In this document: positions 52,601 through 61,954 of the stretch, piece after piece
Numbering within the stretch: the stretch's first letter is position 1
How the letters are laid out: each line of letters opens with the position of its first letter
Source of the DNA: Didymella arachidicola
Taxonomy: Eukaryota; Ascomycota; Dothideomycetes; Pleosporales; Didymellaceae
Length of the DNA stretch: 64,000 nucleotides
Assembly (NCBI GenBank): GCA_016630955.3
Contig: CM049987.1
Coordinates: 930,001 to 994,000, forward strand
Direction: 5' to 3'
Translations under genes and position numbers: made by a program
Notes under the pieces: generated by a model
Told to the model about the DNA's origin: nothing
The model's database searches: none
The model's input: the letters and a program-made list of their open reading frames with translations, nothing else

Positions 52601-54413
52601 CCATCACCGTACCGAGTACCACGACCAACGGTATTATGATCTTTTGCCGTGCTTACTACGCGCTATGCTGAGGTTCGACTTTGACGCGTATGTCAATCGG
52701 TGTTTAGCTGCAAGACGTGACAAAGCCGAGAATGCAGGCCCTGGCTCCTGCCATCCAACTCAACGGTTCCGCATTGGGAAGTGCGCGATACCATGACCTC
52801 AGCAACTTCGTTACCCCGCTTCGGGAAACTCACATTCCTCCACACGTTTTCTCCAATCTCTTTAGAGCGCTTCCAGCTGTCTTTGTGGATCTCTCGCTGC
52901 ACCTTGTCGAATTCATCGCGATTGCTTGCTCAACAGTCCACAACCCATCGTCACGCTTGCTGTCAGCCGGTGACCCCACCAGCCAGTCCGCCTCGTACTG
53001 AACCGACCGCTGGTTAACTTGAACTCAGGCTACGCAACAAACAAGTTGGCGAGCCCGTTCAACGTTGCGCACAGCTTATGGCTGTCGAATGGCGTGCAGT
53101 CCTATCAGAAAATGCAACCAATCTCAGGGTTGGGACTTGCAAAAGTAACTGCTGAGCTGAGGCTCAAGGCCGGATCGACAGGCCCCTCGGCCTAACAGCC
53201 GCCACCTGCGGGATCTCAAAGAACAAGTGCATCTGGGTGCCGTGGGCCTGGGATGACCGCATATGCGGAGTTCTCCGTACAACAGGCGCCGTTCATTGTC
53301 TCTGCTCTTCCGCGACTACTGCAGCTCAACCGGTCGTGGGCGTTTCAAAGTTCTCAACGTCGAAGCAGATCGTCAAAGACCGGATGAATGGAGACCGTAT
53401 GCAAATTCTGCTCACCAATGACAGGCAGAGGCTCAGCAGATGCCATTGAGTCTAACGAGCCACAGGACGTTGTTTGCACATCTGTGATCACTACCAGTAT
53501 AACATCTGCCTTCACGGTCAAACAAGTCGGCATCTCGGCATAGCGCCCGATGACCTTCAGCCAGATTACGTATCGGCCATTACAGGAATCATGCTATCCA
53601 AACTAGCCATTGGCGCGATCTTACAGCTGTCAGCTGCTTCGAGACTCACCTCCACAGTCCACAATCCTCCAAGACATTTTGCAGCATATCCCCCACCAAC
53701 CCCGCCAACCAGGCCGAGATCAGGGGCACTCCGGGGCACCTCGTCCCTCGCGCATCTTATGGTAATTCAAGGTTGTGCGTACGTTACAGCAAGGCAACCA
53801 ACGCGATAGCACAACAGCATCGCTCATCCCAATCTCTTGTTTATTTCCAGCGCCCGAAGCTCTTTCGACCCATCATATTGGCTTGCTGATGTCACAGCCT
53901 GTCTGCGCGAGCCACGTAAGCTGTCAGTCCCTGAGCCGAGACATCGTGGTCATAATAGTCACACACAAGTACTTGAACCCACAGACTATAGCAAGTTGAC
54001 TTTCGTACCACCGTTTCAGATAAAAACGTTCAGTGATCGGCAGCCCTTGTCAACGGAGACTGTGTCGAGTCGCAATCTCCCGTCCGCGTATCGTCGATGA
54101 AACAACGTGTAGCCGCAATGTTGCGTTCCGACACCCGAGAGATGGGATGCAGGTCGCAACGTGACGACATGTTGTCGATTGTCATCTGAGGTCGCGTGCC
54201 AACCTTGCTGTTTGTGCCCCGGTGTCAGCCTGTAAGCTTGCGGACCCTAAACACCAGGACGCAGTTGCTTGCAAAAGGTGATGGTGCGGACAAGTAGTTA
54301 CATGCTGTGACTTTATCGTTATGTGGTCATTAAATGCTACTGCCTTGCACATTGAATGTGGTTATAGCCAGCAAAAGCAGCAAAGAAAAAAGTGACGCAT
54401 CGCTTGGCAAAAA
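49626..54413. other. Gene-poor region, no protein gene seen
   Basis: About 4.8 kb. The first kilobase should be the promoter and leader of the minus-strand gene ending at 47418. A 382-codon plus frame at 49347-50495 is Arg/Gly-rich and partly antisense to that gene, and I reject it. Frames further right are below about 140 codons, lack family motifs and do not join by plausible introns. There is no sign of transposase or reverse-transcriptase relics. Confidence 0.5.
50509..50547. repeat. Short tandem repeat, 13-bp unit x3
   Basis: aagctctcgctct, aagttctcgctct and aagctctcgctct lie head to tail (one T for C change in the middle copy), followed by a partial fourth copy aagctct. Confidence 0.9.
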
Positions 54414-54499
54414 CGATGTCCGCAGGGCTCGAACCTACAACCTTTGGCGTGTTTCAGTAGGAACCGAAAACCAACGCGCTACCATTGCGCCAGGACACC
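54414..54499 (-). tRNA. tRNA with a predicted 14-nt intron, probably tRNA-Arg (UCG)
   Basis: The minus-strand sequence folds as a full cloverleaf. The acceptor GGTGTCC pairs with GGACATC (one G-T wobble) and has discriminator G. The D arm is GCGC/GCGC with loop AATGGTA, the anticodon stem TTGGT/GCCAA, the variable loop AGGTT, and the T arm GTAGG/CCTGC around TTCGAGC. The 21 nt between the anticodon-stem strands equal a 7-nt loop plus a 14-nt intron; inside them TTTCGG can pair with CTGAAA, the usual pre-tRNA anticodon-intron helix. Reading the loop from T32 T33 gives anticodon TCG. The internal B box is GGTTCGAGCCC. A TTTTT run right after the 3' end fits pol III termination. The isotype depends on the intron boundary and is less certain than the tRNA itself. 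Confidence 0.88.
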
Positions 54500-55989
54500 T
54501 TGCTTGAAGCTGATTTGATAGGTTTGATTGGCCAACAATCATTAATAAAAGTGATAGTTCTGTAAGCACATAGTGCGCTTCCGGATCCAATCTTACCACG
54601 ATCGTCACCTTTTCCTCCATGATTTAACTGTTCAGCGCCACCATCATTTCAATCCCATTCTTGCTTTGACATGTTCTTTCCCGGGAAATTCATCTTCGCT
54701 TGATACTGTCATCCTTATCCTTTACACCTGGTCAGCATCGTACCCGCTCCCAAGCTGTGACGGATGCTTCATTCCTCGCATGCGATTTCCCATCGCATTG
54801 TCAATCGTGGGTCGCCGCGCCAATACCCGTCGTAAATTCGCGTATACATGATTGCTGTCATCTCAAAAGCGTTCTCGACGCGGAAAAGCTCGAGCAGTCA
54901 CGATGTTCCATGCTGTACGACGAATATCGCACCGTTTCTGACGCAGGGTCATCAAACAGGACCAGTTTCCACTGACGCGTTTGAACTAGGAAGTGCCAGA
55001 GCCAGACAAGGCTTGCTGGCAAGATGTTGCAATGTGCTGCACGGCCCAAGGAACTTCGGCAACTACACAGATAATACAGCTTGGGATGCTGCTTTCTGCT
55101 ATAGATATGAGTGGCTTCTTTGCGATGGAGCTTCAGCAGGCGTGCTGAGACGCAACGCTTGTTCGATAGTCATAAGAAGTTCAAAATTAAAACCAGGAGT
55201 ACGACCGAAACAAGGGACACGATACTTGTCACGTTAGGCAGTCGTTGATTGACGCAGTTTCACTGCTCCTCGATTCCCGATTCACGTAAAAAGAGGGCAT
55301 GCATGCAATCCATACTGCTCACAAGTTGGTATGATTCTTCTAACATGTAACAGCAACCGGATGCCTCTAGTACATTGGGCGTCTGCACCGGCAGTCAAAG
55401 CTATTACTACCCGCAGGCGCAGACGTGCGACCAGCCTGCTCCACCGACTCGCGGCCAAAGCCTCCCACCGGCGTTGTTCGCATTTCGGGCCATCGGTCTG
55501 ACTTTGCAGCTGTGTGGGAGACAAAGTAACGGCGTGCTTATAATAACTTTGGTACACCTTGACAGCATACAATCCAGTAAGACATGGTCTCTTCTTGGCA
55601 ACCTTGGGCCCCTATGACGGCGCAAACGCGCAGGTATCAGACTTTGTCATCCTGTGCGACTGAAAACAGTCATCGTGATACGGATCCTAGAAGACATGCT
55701 GGGTCATTAGGAAAGAAGTTTGAGGGGCGTGAAAAGGAATTGGAGTGAGTGATAGAACTGCAAGCCATGCAATTAGCTGAGAGAGACTGTCAATAGTAAA
55801 TTGTAGGTAAAAGGAAGGAGCAGAGTAGCCGAGCTACCAGGCATACATGACATGCGACTCAATGAAGCAACAGCGTAGGAGAAAGTATCAAATTACGATA
55901 TCCAGCAAACTATACATAGCAAGACGGCCAAAAACCCGGAGATATCACGCAAGCAGCCCCGGATCGATCAATCTTGAGCCTTCCTTCCC
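54500..55989. other. Intergenic region, no gene seen
   Basis: About 1.5 kb between the tRNA and the 3' end of the gene read from 57747. Only short frames without recognisable features. Confidence 0.5.
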
Positions 55990-57747
55990 CTACCGCCGCG
56001 GCGCCGGCGCAGACCCACCATACGAATTCTCCCACCAAGGCGCAGGCGCAGGTACAGGCGGATGCTCATACTGATACTTACCACCAACCTCCTCCTTCTC
56101 CTCCTCCTCTTCAAAGGCCTCCGCCACAGGACTAGGCGGCGGCGTCACATCCACCAAGTCAAACCCCTCTCCATTATTCCCCTCCTGGTCAAACGCGCTG
56201 TAGATACTGCACCGGCTGGGCTTTGGCAGGATGCGGCCTTCGAATTGCACGACTCCGTTGCGGAAGTCGCCTTCTAGCAGGACAGCCTCGCGGCGGTTGG
56301 TCTTGGCGTGGGCGGGCGGAGGGACGCGGTACTTGTCCATGTATGTGTTGCGTTGGTCGTCCTTTGGTAAGTCGAAGTTGTAGTTCCGCATTGTGGAGTC
56401 TTTTGGAGCGAGGCACTTGTCCACCCACTCGTCGGCTGTTTCGAGAGGATCGAAGCCTCGTGGCTTTAAGGGCTGTGATGGGTCGTTGTATGATAGGATC
56501 GAGGAGGCGATACTTAGGTGCGATTGATTTGGATTATTCAAGGAATATGCATAGGATGCGGGCCGAGGAGGGCGAAGTGTGGTGGCCGAGGGCTTCTGGC
56601 ACGAGTCCTGAATCGAATAGACGGAAGATGCTGGACGAGGTCGTGGAGTTGATTTTGTGCTGAAGATGGAGTCGTGGCGGTGAGGCGCAGGTGTCTGTGG
56701 GGGTGTCGGTGATGTGAAAGGCATGGGAGGAATAGACACCCGTGGAGTCGGGGGCTGAATATGCGGAGTTGGAGGCTGGACGTTCGTCTTAGCCTGGTGA
56801 ATATCCGCACGAGTAACATTGAGATTCCAGCCTTCGAGAACGGTCAGGGTCGCTGAGTTGGGAGGTGGAACAGGCCCGATCTTGGAATCGTGCTTGTGGT
56901 CTGTAGCCTGATGATCTGGATGGAAGGGTTCGGATACATCGAAAGCAGCCAATATTTGGTCATCGAGGCAACGACCAGTGGTTTTCGGCATCTGGTCGTG
57001 GCTATTCTGTGTGTTGTGGGTAGGTTGCTTCGATTGGCGAAGAGAATATTTTGCGTCTTGCCGGATCGTCTTCAGTTGCTTACCAAAGTCATAAGCAAGT
57101 TCAGCAACGTGATTACCTTCTGGGTGAGTCTTCATCCAATAGCGTATAAAACGTAGCCGCTTGCTTCTAACCGACTTCACGCCCTTGTGGCCACCGCTGT
57201 GCGGCTGAAGACGACCATACATGCATGCATAGAGTGCGAACAGCACTTCTACATCGGAACCGAGACGCGTCAGCATACATGCTGAGCAGCTATTCTCTTG
57301 ATATGCCCACTTATCGCCTGCGTCGATTGGGTGTTTGCCAGGTGCTGCAGATCCAGTGAGCGTCCATTCTCTATTAAACATCCGCACAACTGGCTCGAGC
57401 TGACGTATTCGGTATTCATGTACTTGGGGCAGAGCGTCAGACAGGATTATGGGGTACAAGAAACGGCCAATCGCCACCTCCAGCTCGTAATGGATCCAAG
57501 ACCAAACGTCGTTGATCAAGTAGACGTCGAGTCCCTTGTGTGAACGACACAGTGACCCATGCCATGATACGGCTGATGAGCGGAGACGGCGTGGCAACTT
57601 CTTGATCGCAGCTTGTGTAGCCTTCTCGAAGCGTTCGTCTCCAGGACCTACCGTGGAGCGTGGATCGGTGCGCAAGATCTGCACCAGATGCTTCATGTCC
57701 GAGTTGTGCAGCCGCCGCGTTTCCATTTTTCGAAAGAGTGTCGGCAT
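55990..57747 (-). CDS. Conserved hypothetical fungal protein, single exon, 585 aa
   Basis: One open frame of 585 codons from MPTLFRKMETRR. The N-terminal half (about residues 1-250) looks globular: ATQAAIKKLPRRLRSSAVSW, GLDVYLINDVWSWIHYELEV, QLEPVVRMFNREWTLTG, and a two-cysteine motif in NSCSACMLTRLGSDVEVLFA then LYACMYGR that could bind metal or form a fold core. The C-terminal half is Pro/Ser-rich and disordered, with a QPPTPHIQPPTPRVSIPPMP repeat-like stretch, FDPLETADEWVDKCLAP, and an acidic Glu run near the end. I do not recognise a named domain. The open frame, good codon rhythm and mixed globular/disordered build make it a real gene. A short 5' exon upstream of 57747 cannot be excluded. 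Confidence 0.78.
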   Translation of the reverse strand: MPTLFRKMETRRLHNSDMKHLVQILRTDPRSTVGPGDERFEKATQAAIKKLPRRLRSSAVSWHGSLCRSHKGLDVYLINDVWSWIHYELEVAIGRFLYPIILSDALPQVHEYRIRQLEPVVRMFNREWTLTGSAAPGKHPIDAGDKWAYQENSCSACMLTRLGSDVEVLFALYACMYGRLQPHSGGHKGVKSVRSKRLRFIRYWMKTHPEGNHVAELAYDFGKQLKTIRQDAKYSLRQSKQPTHNTQNSHDQMPKTTGRCLDDQILAAFDVSEPFHPDHQATDHKHDSKIGPVPPPNSATLTVLEGWNLNVTRADIHQAKTNVQPPTPHIQPPTPRVSIPPMPFTSPTPPQTPAPHRHDSIFSTKSTPRPRPASSVYSIQDSCQKPSATTLRPPRPASYAYSLNNPNQSHLSIASSILSYNDPSQPLKPRGFDPLETADEWVDKCLAPKDSTMRNYNFDLPKDDQRNTYMDKYRVPPPAHAKTNRREAVLLEGDFRNGVVQFEGRILPKPSRCSIYSAFDQEGNNGEGFDLVDVTPPPSPVAEAFEEEEEKEEVGGKYQYEHPPVPAPAPWWENSYGGSAPAPRR

Positions 57748-58644
57748 ATCAAACAGTTTCCTTGAGCGAGTACAGAAGCTATTAGTCTGTTCAACAACGT
57801 GCGTTATGCCTTTGTGTATTGTTGCTGATGGACAGGTTTCAAGTGCGTTGTACGGATAGTCTCGCAGTGGAACATATTGAAATCAGTCTTCTGCTGGCAT
57901 TGTGTTGTTACTGTGTGGCTGCAAAGTGACTGGTACGTTTGATGTGACTGCATTGTTGGTGGATGTTGAGCGTTCCAGTACTGTCCGGATTGCCGTACAA
58001 GCAGCCATTCTTTGTCAGACACAATGTCCATTGAGTCGCACATCTGACTCATTGTCGACACGGCTAAGACATGGCGATGCAATCTCTTGAGCGGCAAGAT
58101 GAATGGACCACAACAGTAAGGCGGTTACGGCATCTTGGGAGATATTCAGAGGATAAGGCCACTCCGGATAAAGCGTGATGACCTTTCGATTTTCAAGCTA
58201 TGGTTCACAGACAAGCTTCTCTGCTAGGTGGAATGAGGCAAGACGTTCCACGTCTGTCCAGCCCCTCGCGCAAAAGATATGATTGGTCATTCTGTTGCGG
58301 TCAGCACAATCTGCGCTTGAGTGCTGCTTCACCGGCAGCGCTGCTCTTTCAAAGTCAAGGATCGTTGTGAAGTAAAACAAGTTCGATTGAGTACCGTCGT
58401 CCAATCGCCAATACGCCAAATTCCAACCTCATAGAGCCCATGTAGCGAATGGCAGACTCGTAGCGAATGGCAGACTCGTAGCCACGAACCCGAAAAGTTC
58501 CCGAAATGCCACGCCGGGCTGGACAAAGATGTCGAAAAAAAAAATGTTGAATGAAGTAATACAGCTGAAGGCGAAATTAGTTGCCACTGACTATACATTA
58601 GTTATCGCAAATGCTTGTATGCAACGACTGGAAAAAAGTAACTC
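57748..58644. other. Intergenic region, no gene seen
   Basis: About 0.9 kb between the start of the 585-aa gene and the 3' end of SUR2, both on the minus strand. It contains an 18-bp tandem duplication. Confidence 0.55.
58443..58478. repeat. 18-bp perfect tandem duplication
   Basis: tagcgaatggcagactcg occurs twice head to tail (58443-58460 and 58461-58478). Confidence 0.95.
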
Positions 58645-59947
58645 TCAACGTGAGCTCTCAGCCCGTAGAACACCCGCTGCTCTACCGTGTAGATTCTGAT
58701 GAACTTTGTTTGTCAGGTCCTTGAAGCCGCCGGCTGAAGATGAAATGCTCAACGCCTTCTTTCGTGACATGCGAGGGGTAGAAGCCCCCTGTGCGCGCAG
58801 GCTCTCATCACTGACAACATCTGCGAGCACAGCGTTGAGCTCATTCTCCTTCTCTTGGTCAAACTTCTCCTGTGCAGTGCGGCGCGCGCGCTCGTACTTG
58901 GATGCTGTATCGCCCTTGTACATGGTACCACCAATGCGGTCGAGGTATACGAAGAACGGTTGCGAGAAATTTGTCTTAATTCCCCAGCTTTGATGGTGGA
59001 TGTCGTGGTAGGCGGCGTTGTTGGGGAAAATGTAGTGAAGAGGGTCGTAGGGAAACTCGTAACCACTGTGGTCAAGGACAGTCTTGATAGTAGATCCAGT
59101 GAAGAACCACATGGACTGGCGCATTGTCATTCCAGTGAGGAGGTAGCCGAGACCACCACCAAGAGTGTCAAGCGCGAAGCCCTCGAGCGGGTGGTTGTAC
59201 AGGGCACCGTAAGCGTAGGGAACATAGAGACGGTGGTGGCGCGAGTGGAAGGTCACTGTTGCTGTCAGCTAAGCTAGTTGTAGGACTGAAATTGCCGTGT
59301 TTACCGTAGAGCCACTTGTTCATGTGCATGGCACGGTGTAGCATGTACTCCCAACCATCGATGATGATGATGGCAGCCATGAATTGGATAGCAGGCACCG
59401 CATACCAATACAAAAAGCTTGCGGTGTTGCGCTCCCAAGAAGCAAAGGCAGGCAGTCCAGGATAGCGTCCTCCCGCAACGACGGCTGCCAAGGTGGGCTG
59501 TGCTGCAGACAGCTTGCTAGCCAAGGCAGTGGGGTTGAGCCCGATGGTCGACAGGATAAAAGGGACGGCGCGCTGGACGAGACGCAGCTTCTGAGCGTAC
59601 CAGGCTACATCGTAATCTGCAGTGCCAGTCGTGGGCGCGTCGTCGTAGTAAGACAGTCCCATCAAGGCTATCGACTGGATGACCTGCTGCAGGACAACAT
59701 CTCGAAACACCTCCCAGCGCGTGACGTGGTTGCGCTTGAGGACCTCGGCGGGTGTGTGCAGGCGGTAGTGGGCGAACAGGTCATAGACATCGATAAGGTG
59801 GAAGATGAGCGACACAAGCCAGTACGCAACGATTGGGAGTGCGGTTTGCACGGCGGCGTCGGACGCCCAGGAGACGAGTGGTGTGAGAGGCTTCAGGGAG
59901 TATTCGGGCAGCGGAGGCAGGTCGTATGAGGTCGTGTTGCTCGCCAT
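58645..59947 (-). CDS. SUR2: Sphinganine C4-hydroxylase SUR2
   Basis: Converts dihydrosphingosine to phytosphingosine in the ER membrane with O2 and reduced cytochrome b5. Two minus-strand exons (59947-59305, 59255-58645; 49-nt intron) encode 417 aa. Hydrophobic segments near residues 35-60 and 185-210 flank the tripartite histidine signature of the fatty-acid hydroxylase superfamily: HRAMH, HSRHHRLYVPYAYGALYNHP (the family-specific HxxHH stretch) and HHQ in AAYHDIHHQSWGIKTNFSQP, followed by FFVYLDRIGGTMY. The intron divides the codon between WLY and VTFHSRHH. The length is slightly above yeast SUR2 (349 aa) because of a cytosolic C-terminal tail (KKALSISSSAGGFKDLTNK). The start MASNTTSYDLPPLPEYSLKP is the usual fungal beginning of this family. 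Confidence 0.94.
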
Positions 59948-60494
59948 TGCGGCGGGAGCGTATGGGGACGGTCTATGCAGCGTGTCGTGTGGAGGAGCGG
60001 GGGCTGGCGGCGAGGTCTGCGACTGCTGCTGCAGGGCCGAAGACGGTGATGATGATGATGCTGCTGCTGCTGCGCGCAGTCGGATGCCGCGGAACAGGGA
60101 GGTTAGGGGGAAAGAGCGTCGCGAGCAGGCGTTCAGGCGTGCTGGCGGAGGGATTGGTTTCTACGGGGCTCGAAAGGAGAGGCTGAGGTGGGCAGAGCAG
60201 CACCAGAGGCCAGTCGTGTGAGAGTGGTGCTGGCGCTGCTGAAAACAGGCGCCGTGCACCATGATTCCGTCTTCCGCCCGACTCCCGACTAGCCTTGACT
60301 TGCATGCGCTTCGCCACCCAAGCAGTCCGAGCAAAACGCGTCCGTGCCAGTCTGAGGTGCCAGAAGCGGGCTAGCCCCCGAGGGTTTTCTGCCCCGCCAA
60401 AACCCCCCAAGTCCTTGTGCATTTTGTCCTGGTCCCCTCTTGCAGACCTCACTCACTTACTTCTCTCCTTCAAGAAACCCACACAACCGCCACC
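59948..60494. promoter_or_regulatory. Divergent promoter region between SUR2 and TCTP
   Basis: The 547 bp between the two start codons must carry both promoters. On the TCTP side there is a 10-bp palindrome gggctagccc (60368-60377) followed by cccgagggttttc, and the leader ends in a pyrimidine-rich tract and accgccaccatg. Such CT-rich leaders with a strong ATG context are common at highly expressed fungal genes. Functional roles of these motifs are inferred. A GATGAT/GCTGCT triplet stretch lies at 60045-60078. Confidence 0.5.
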
Positions 60495-61237
60495 ATGATC
60501 ATTTTCAAGGTGAGTAACCGCCAACGCTGCGCGGACATCTGCCTGCGCGAATACCCCGCTCTTCCCAGCGGGCGCCAGCATATCCTGCGAACAGTAGACT
60601 CTTGGCTGGCCATAATTCGCTGACGCCCGTTCCAGGACATCCTCACCGACGACGAGATCATCTCCGACTCCTACGACCTCAAGGAGATCGATGGTGTCGT
60701 CTACGAGGCTGACTGCAAGAAGATCACCATCGGTGGTGAGACCTTCGGTATGCTCTGCCCCGCAAAACACAGTTACTCAAGGAGGGGCACTGACAAGGTG
60801 CAGACACTGGTGCCAACGCCTCCGCTGAGGAGCAGGAGGAGGGTGCCGATGACCAGGCCGAGACCAAGATCGATGTCGTCTACTCTTTCCGCCTCAATGA
60901 GACCGGTTTCGACAAGAAGGGCTACCTGACCTACCTCAAGGGTAAGTGTCAAATGGCGCAAAACGGTCTCGCTCCTCTCTGACAGTATCCAGGCTACATG
61001 AAGGCTGTCAAGGCCAAGCTCCAGGAGAAGGGTGCCTCTGCTGAGGAGATCACCGCTTTCGAGAAGGGCGCTGCCGCGTATGCCAAGAAGATTGTCGCCA
61101 ACTTCAAGGACTACGAGTTCCTCACTGGCGAGTCCATGAACCCTGACGGCATGATTGTCCTCCTCAACTACCGCGAGGATGGTGTCACCCCGTACGTTAC
61201 CGTCTGGAAGCACGGTCTCAGCGAGATGAAGGTTTAG
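60495..61237 (+). CDS. TMA19: Translationally controlled tumour protein homologue (TCTP)
   Basis: Four exons (60495-60509, 60636-60747, 60804-60941, 60993-61237) encode 169 aa, the normal size. The first exon has 15 nt (MIIFK) and is followed by DILTDDEIISDSYDLKEIDG, VYEADCKKITIGGETF, a short acidic loop (EEQEEGADDQ), IDVVYSFRLNETGFDKKGYL, a helical segment GYMKAVKAKLQEKGASAEEI, and the TCTP signature region VANFKDYEFLTGESMNPDGM then IVLLNYREDGVTPYVTVWKH. TCTP is an abundant cytosolic protein that binds ribosomes and calcium and is linked to growth and stress. The start has a near-perfect context (cgccaccatga), and the strong codon bias (GTC, ATC, AAG, CTC) fits high expression. It is divergent from SUR2. 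Confidence 0.97.
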
Positions 61238-61954
61238 ATTCTCTCGGGGAAGGACATGTGTGAAGGAGTGGGGTTGGGTTGCTTCATTGATTTACGAATA
61301 CCTACTGCATGATCAGATGTGCGCCACAGTGCGAAAAACGAAACGAATCTAGACGACCCGTCGGCCAATGCGGCAATCATTTGCGAGCTCTCTTCTCTGT
61401 GATTTCGAAATAAGCAAAAATACTCAGAAGCGATGTTTTGACCTGACGAGTGGTAGCGAACGTCTAAACATGCTTGTTTTCGAACGACCCTATAGCCTCA
61501 TCAGCGTCTAAGTATCGATTTCGAGGCGCATGCTCGTATTGCTTGCGCCTCAGCGGTAAAAACGACTTGTCCCTCAGCCTGCCCGCCGGCTGCGCCAATC
61601 AATTGGCAGCAGGTGGGCGACTGACCAACTTGGACCCTTATTCATGCACATCCAAAGCTGCTCAGGTTGCTTTTTCGCGCTGACGTGCAAGCTGTGGTCG
61701 AACTATAGCGATAACTGTAACGACGCTAATGCCGCGGGCATGAAATGTTCCCGCACGTGCTCACGCGTGGGTGAAGGCGCGACGGAGAATTGGCCCCTGC
61801 GTACCCTTCGTCACCAAGAGCAGCTGCCTAAGGCACCATGTTTGCGCCGCCGGGCCTTCCTCTGTCACTTTTCCCACCCACTTTATTCTTGCTGAAGGGC
61901 TGTATTGGACTTTTGGTCCTCACTGTACATAAATGCTTGCATGGCTTCGCAGTC
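61238..61954. other. Intergenic region before the last gene
   Basis: 3'UTR of TCTP and promoter of the gene that runs off the right edge. The downstream frame is open from an earlier ATG at 61838, but that extension is Leu/Phe/Cys-rich and is more likely leader. Confidence 0.5.

Noticed and set aside
61838..61954. Earlier ATG for the last gene
   Set aside because: The extra 39 residues are Leu/Phe/Cys-rich and unlike the rest; ATG 61955 gives a more plausible start. Not excluded.
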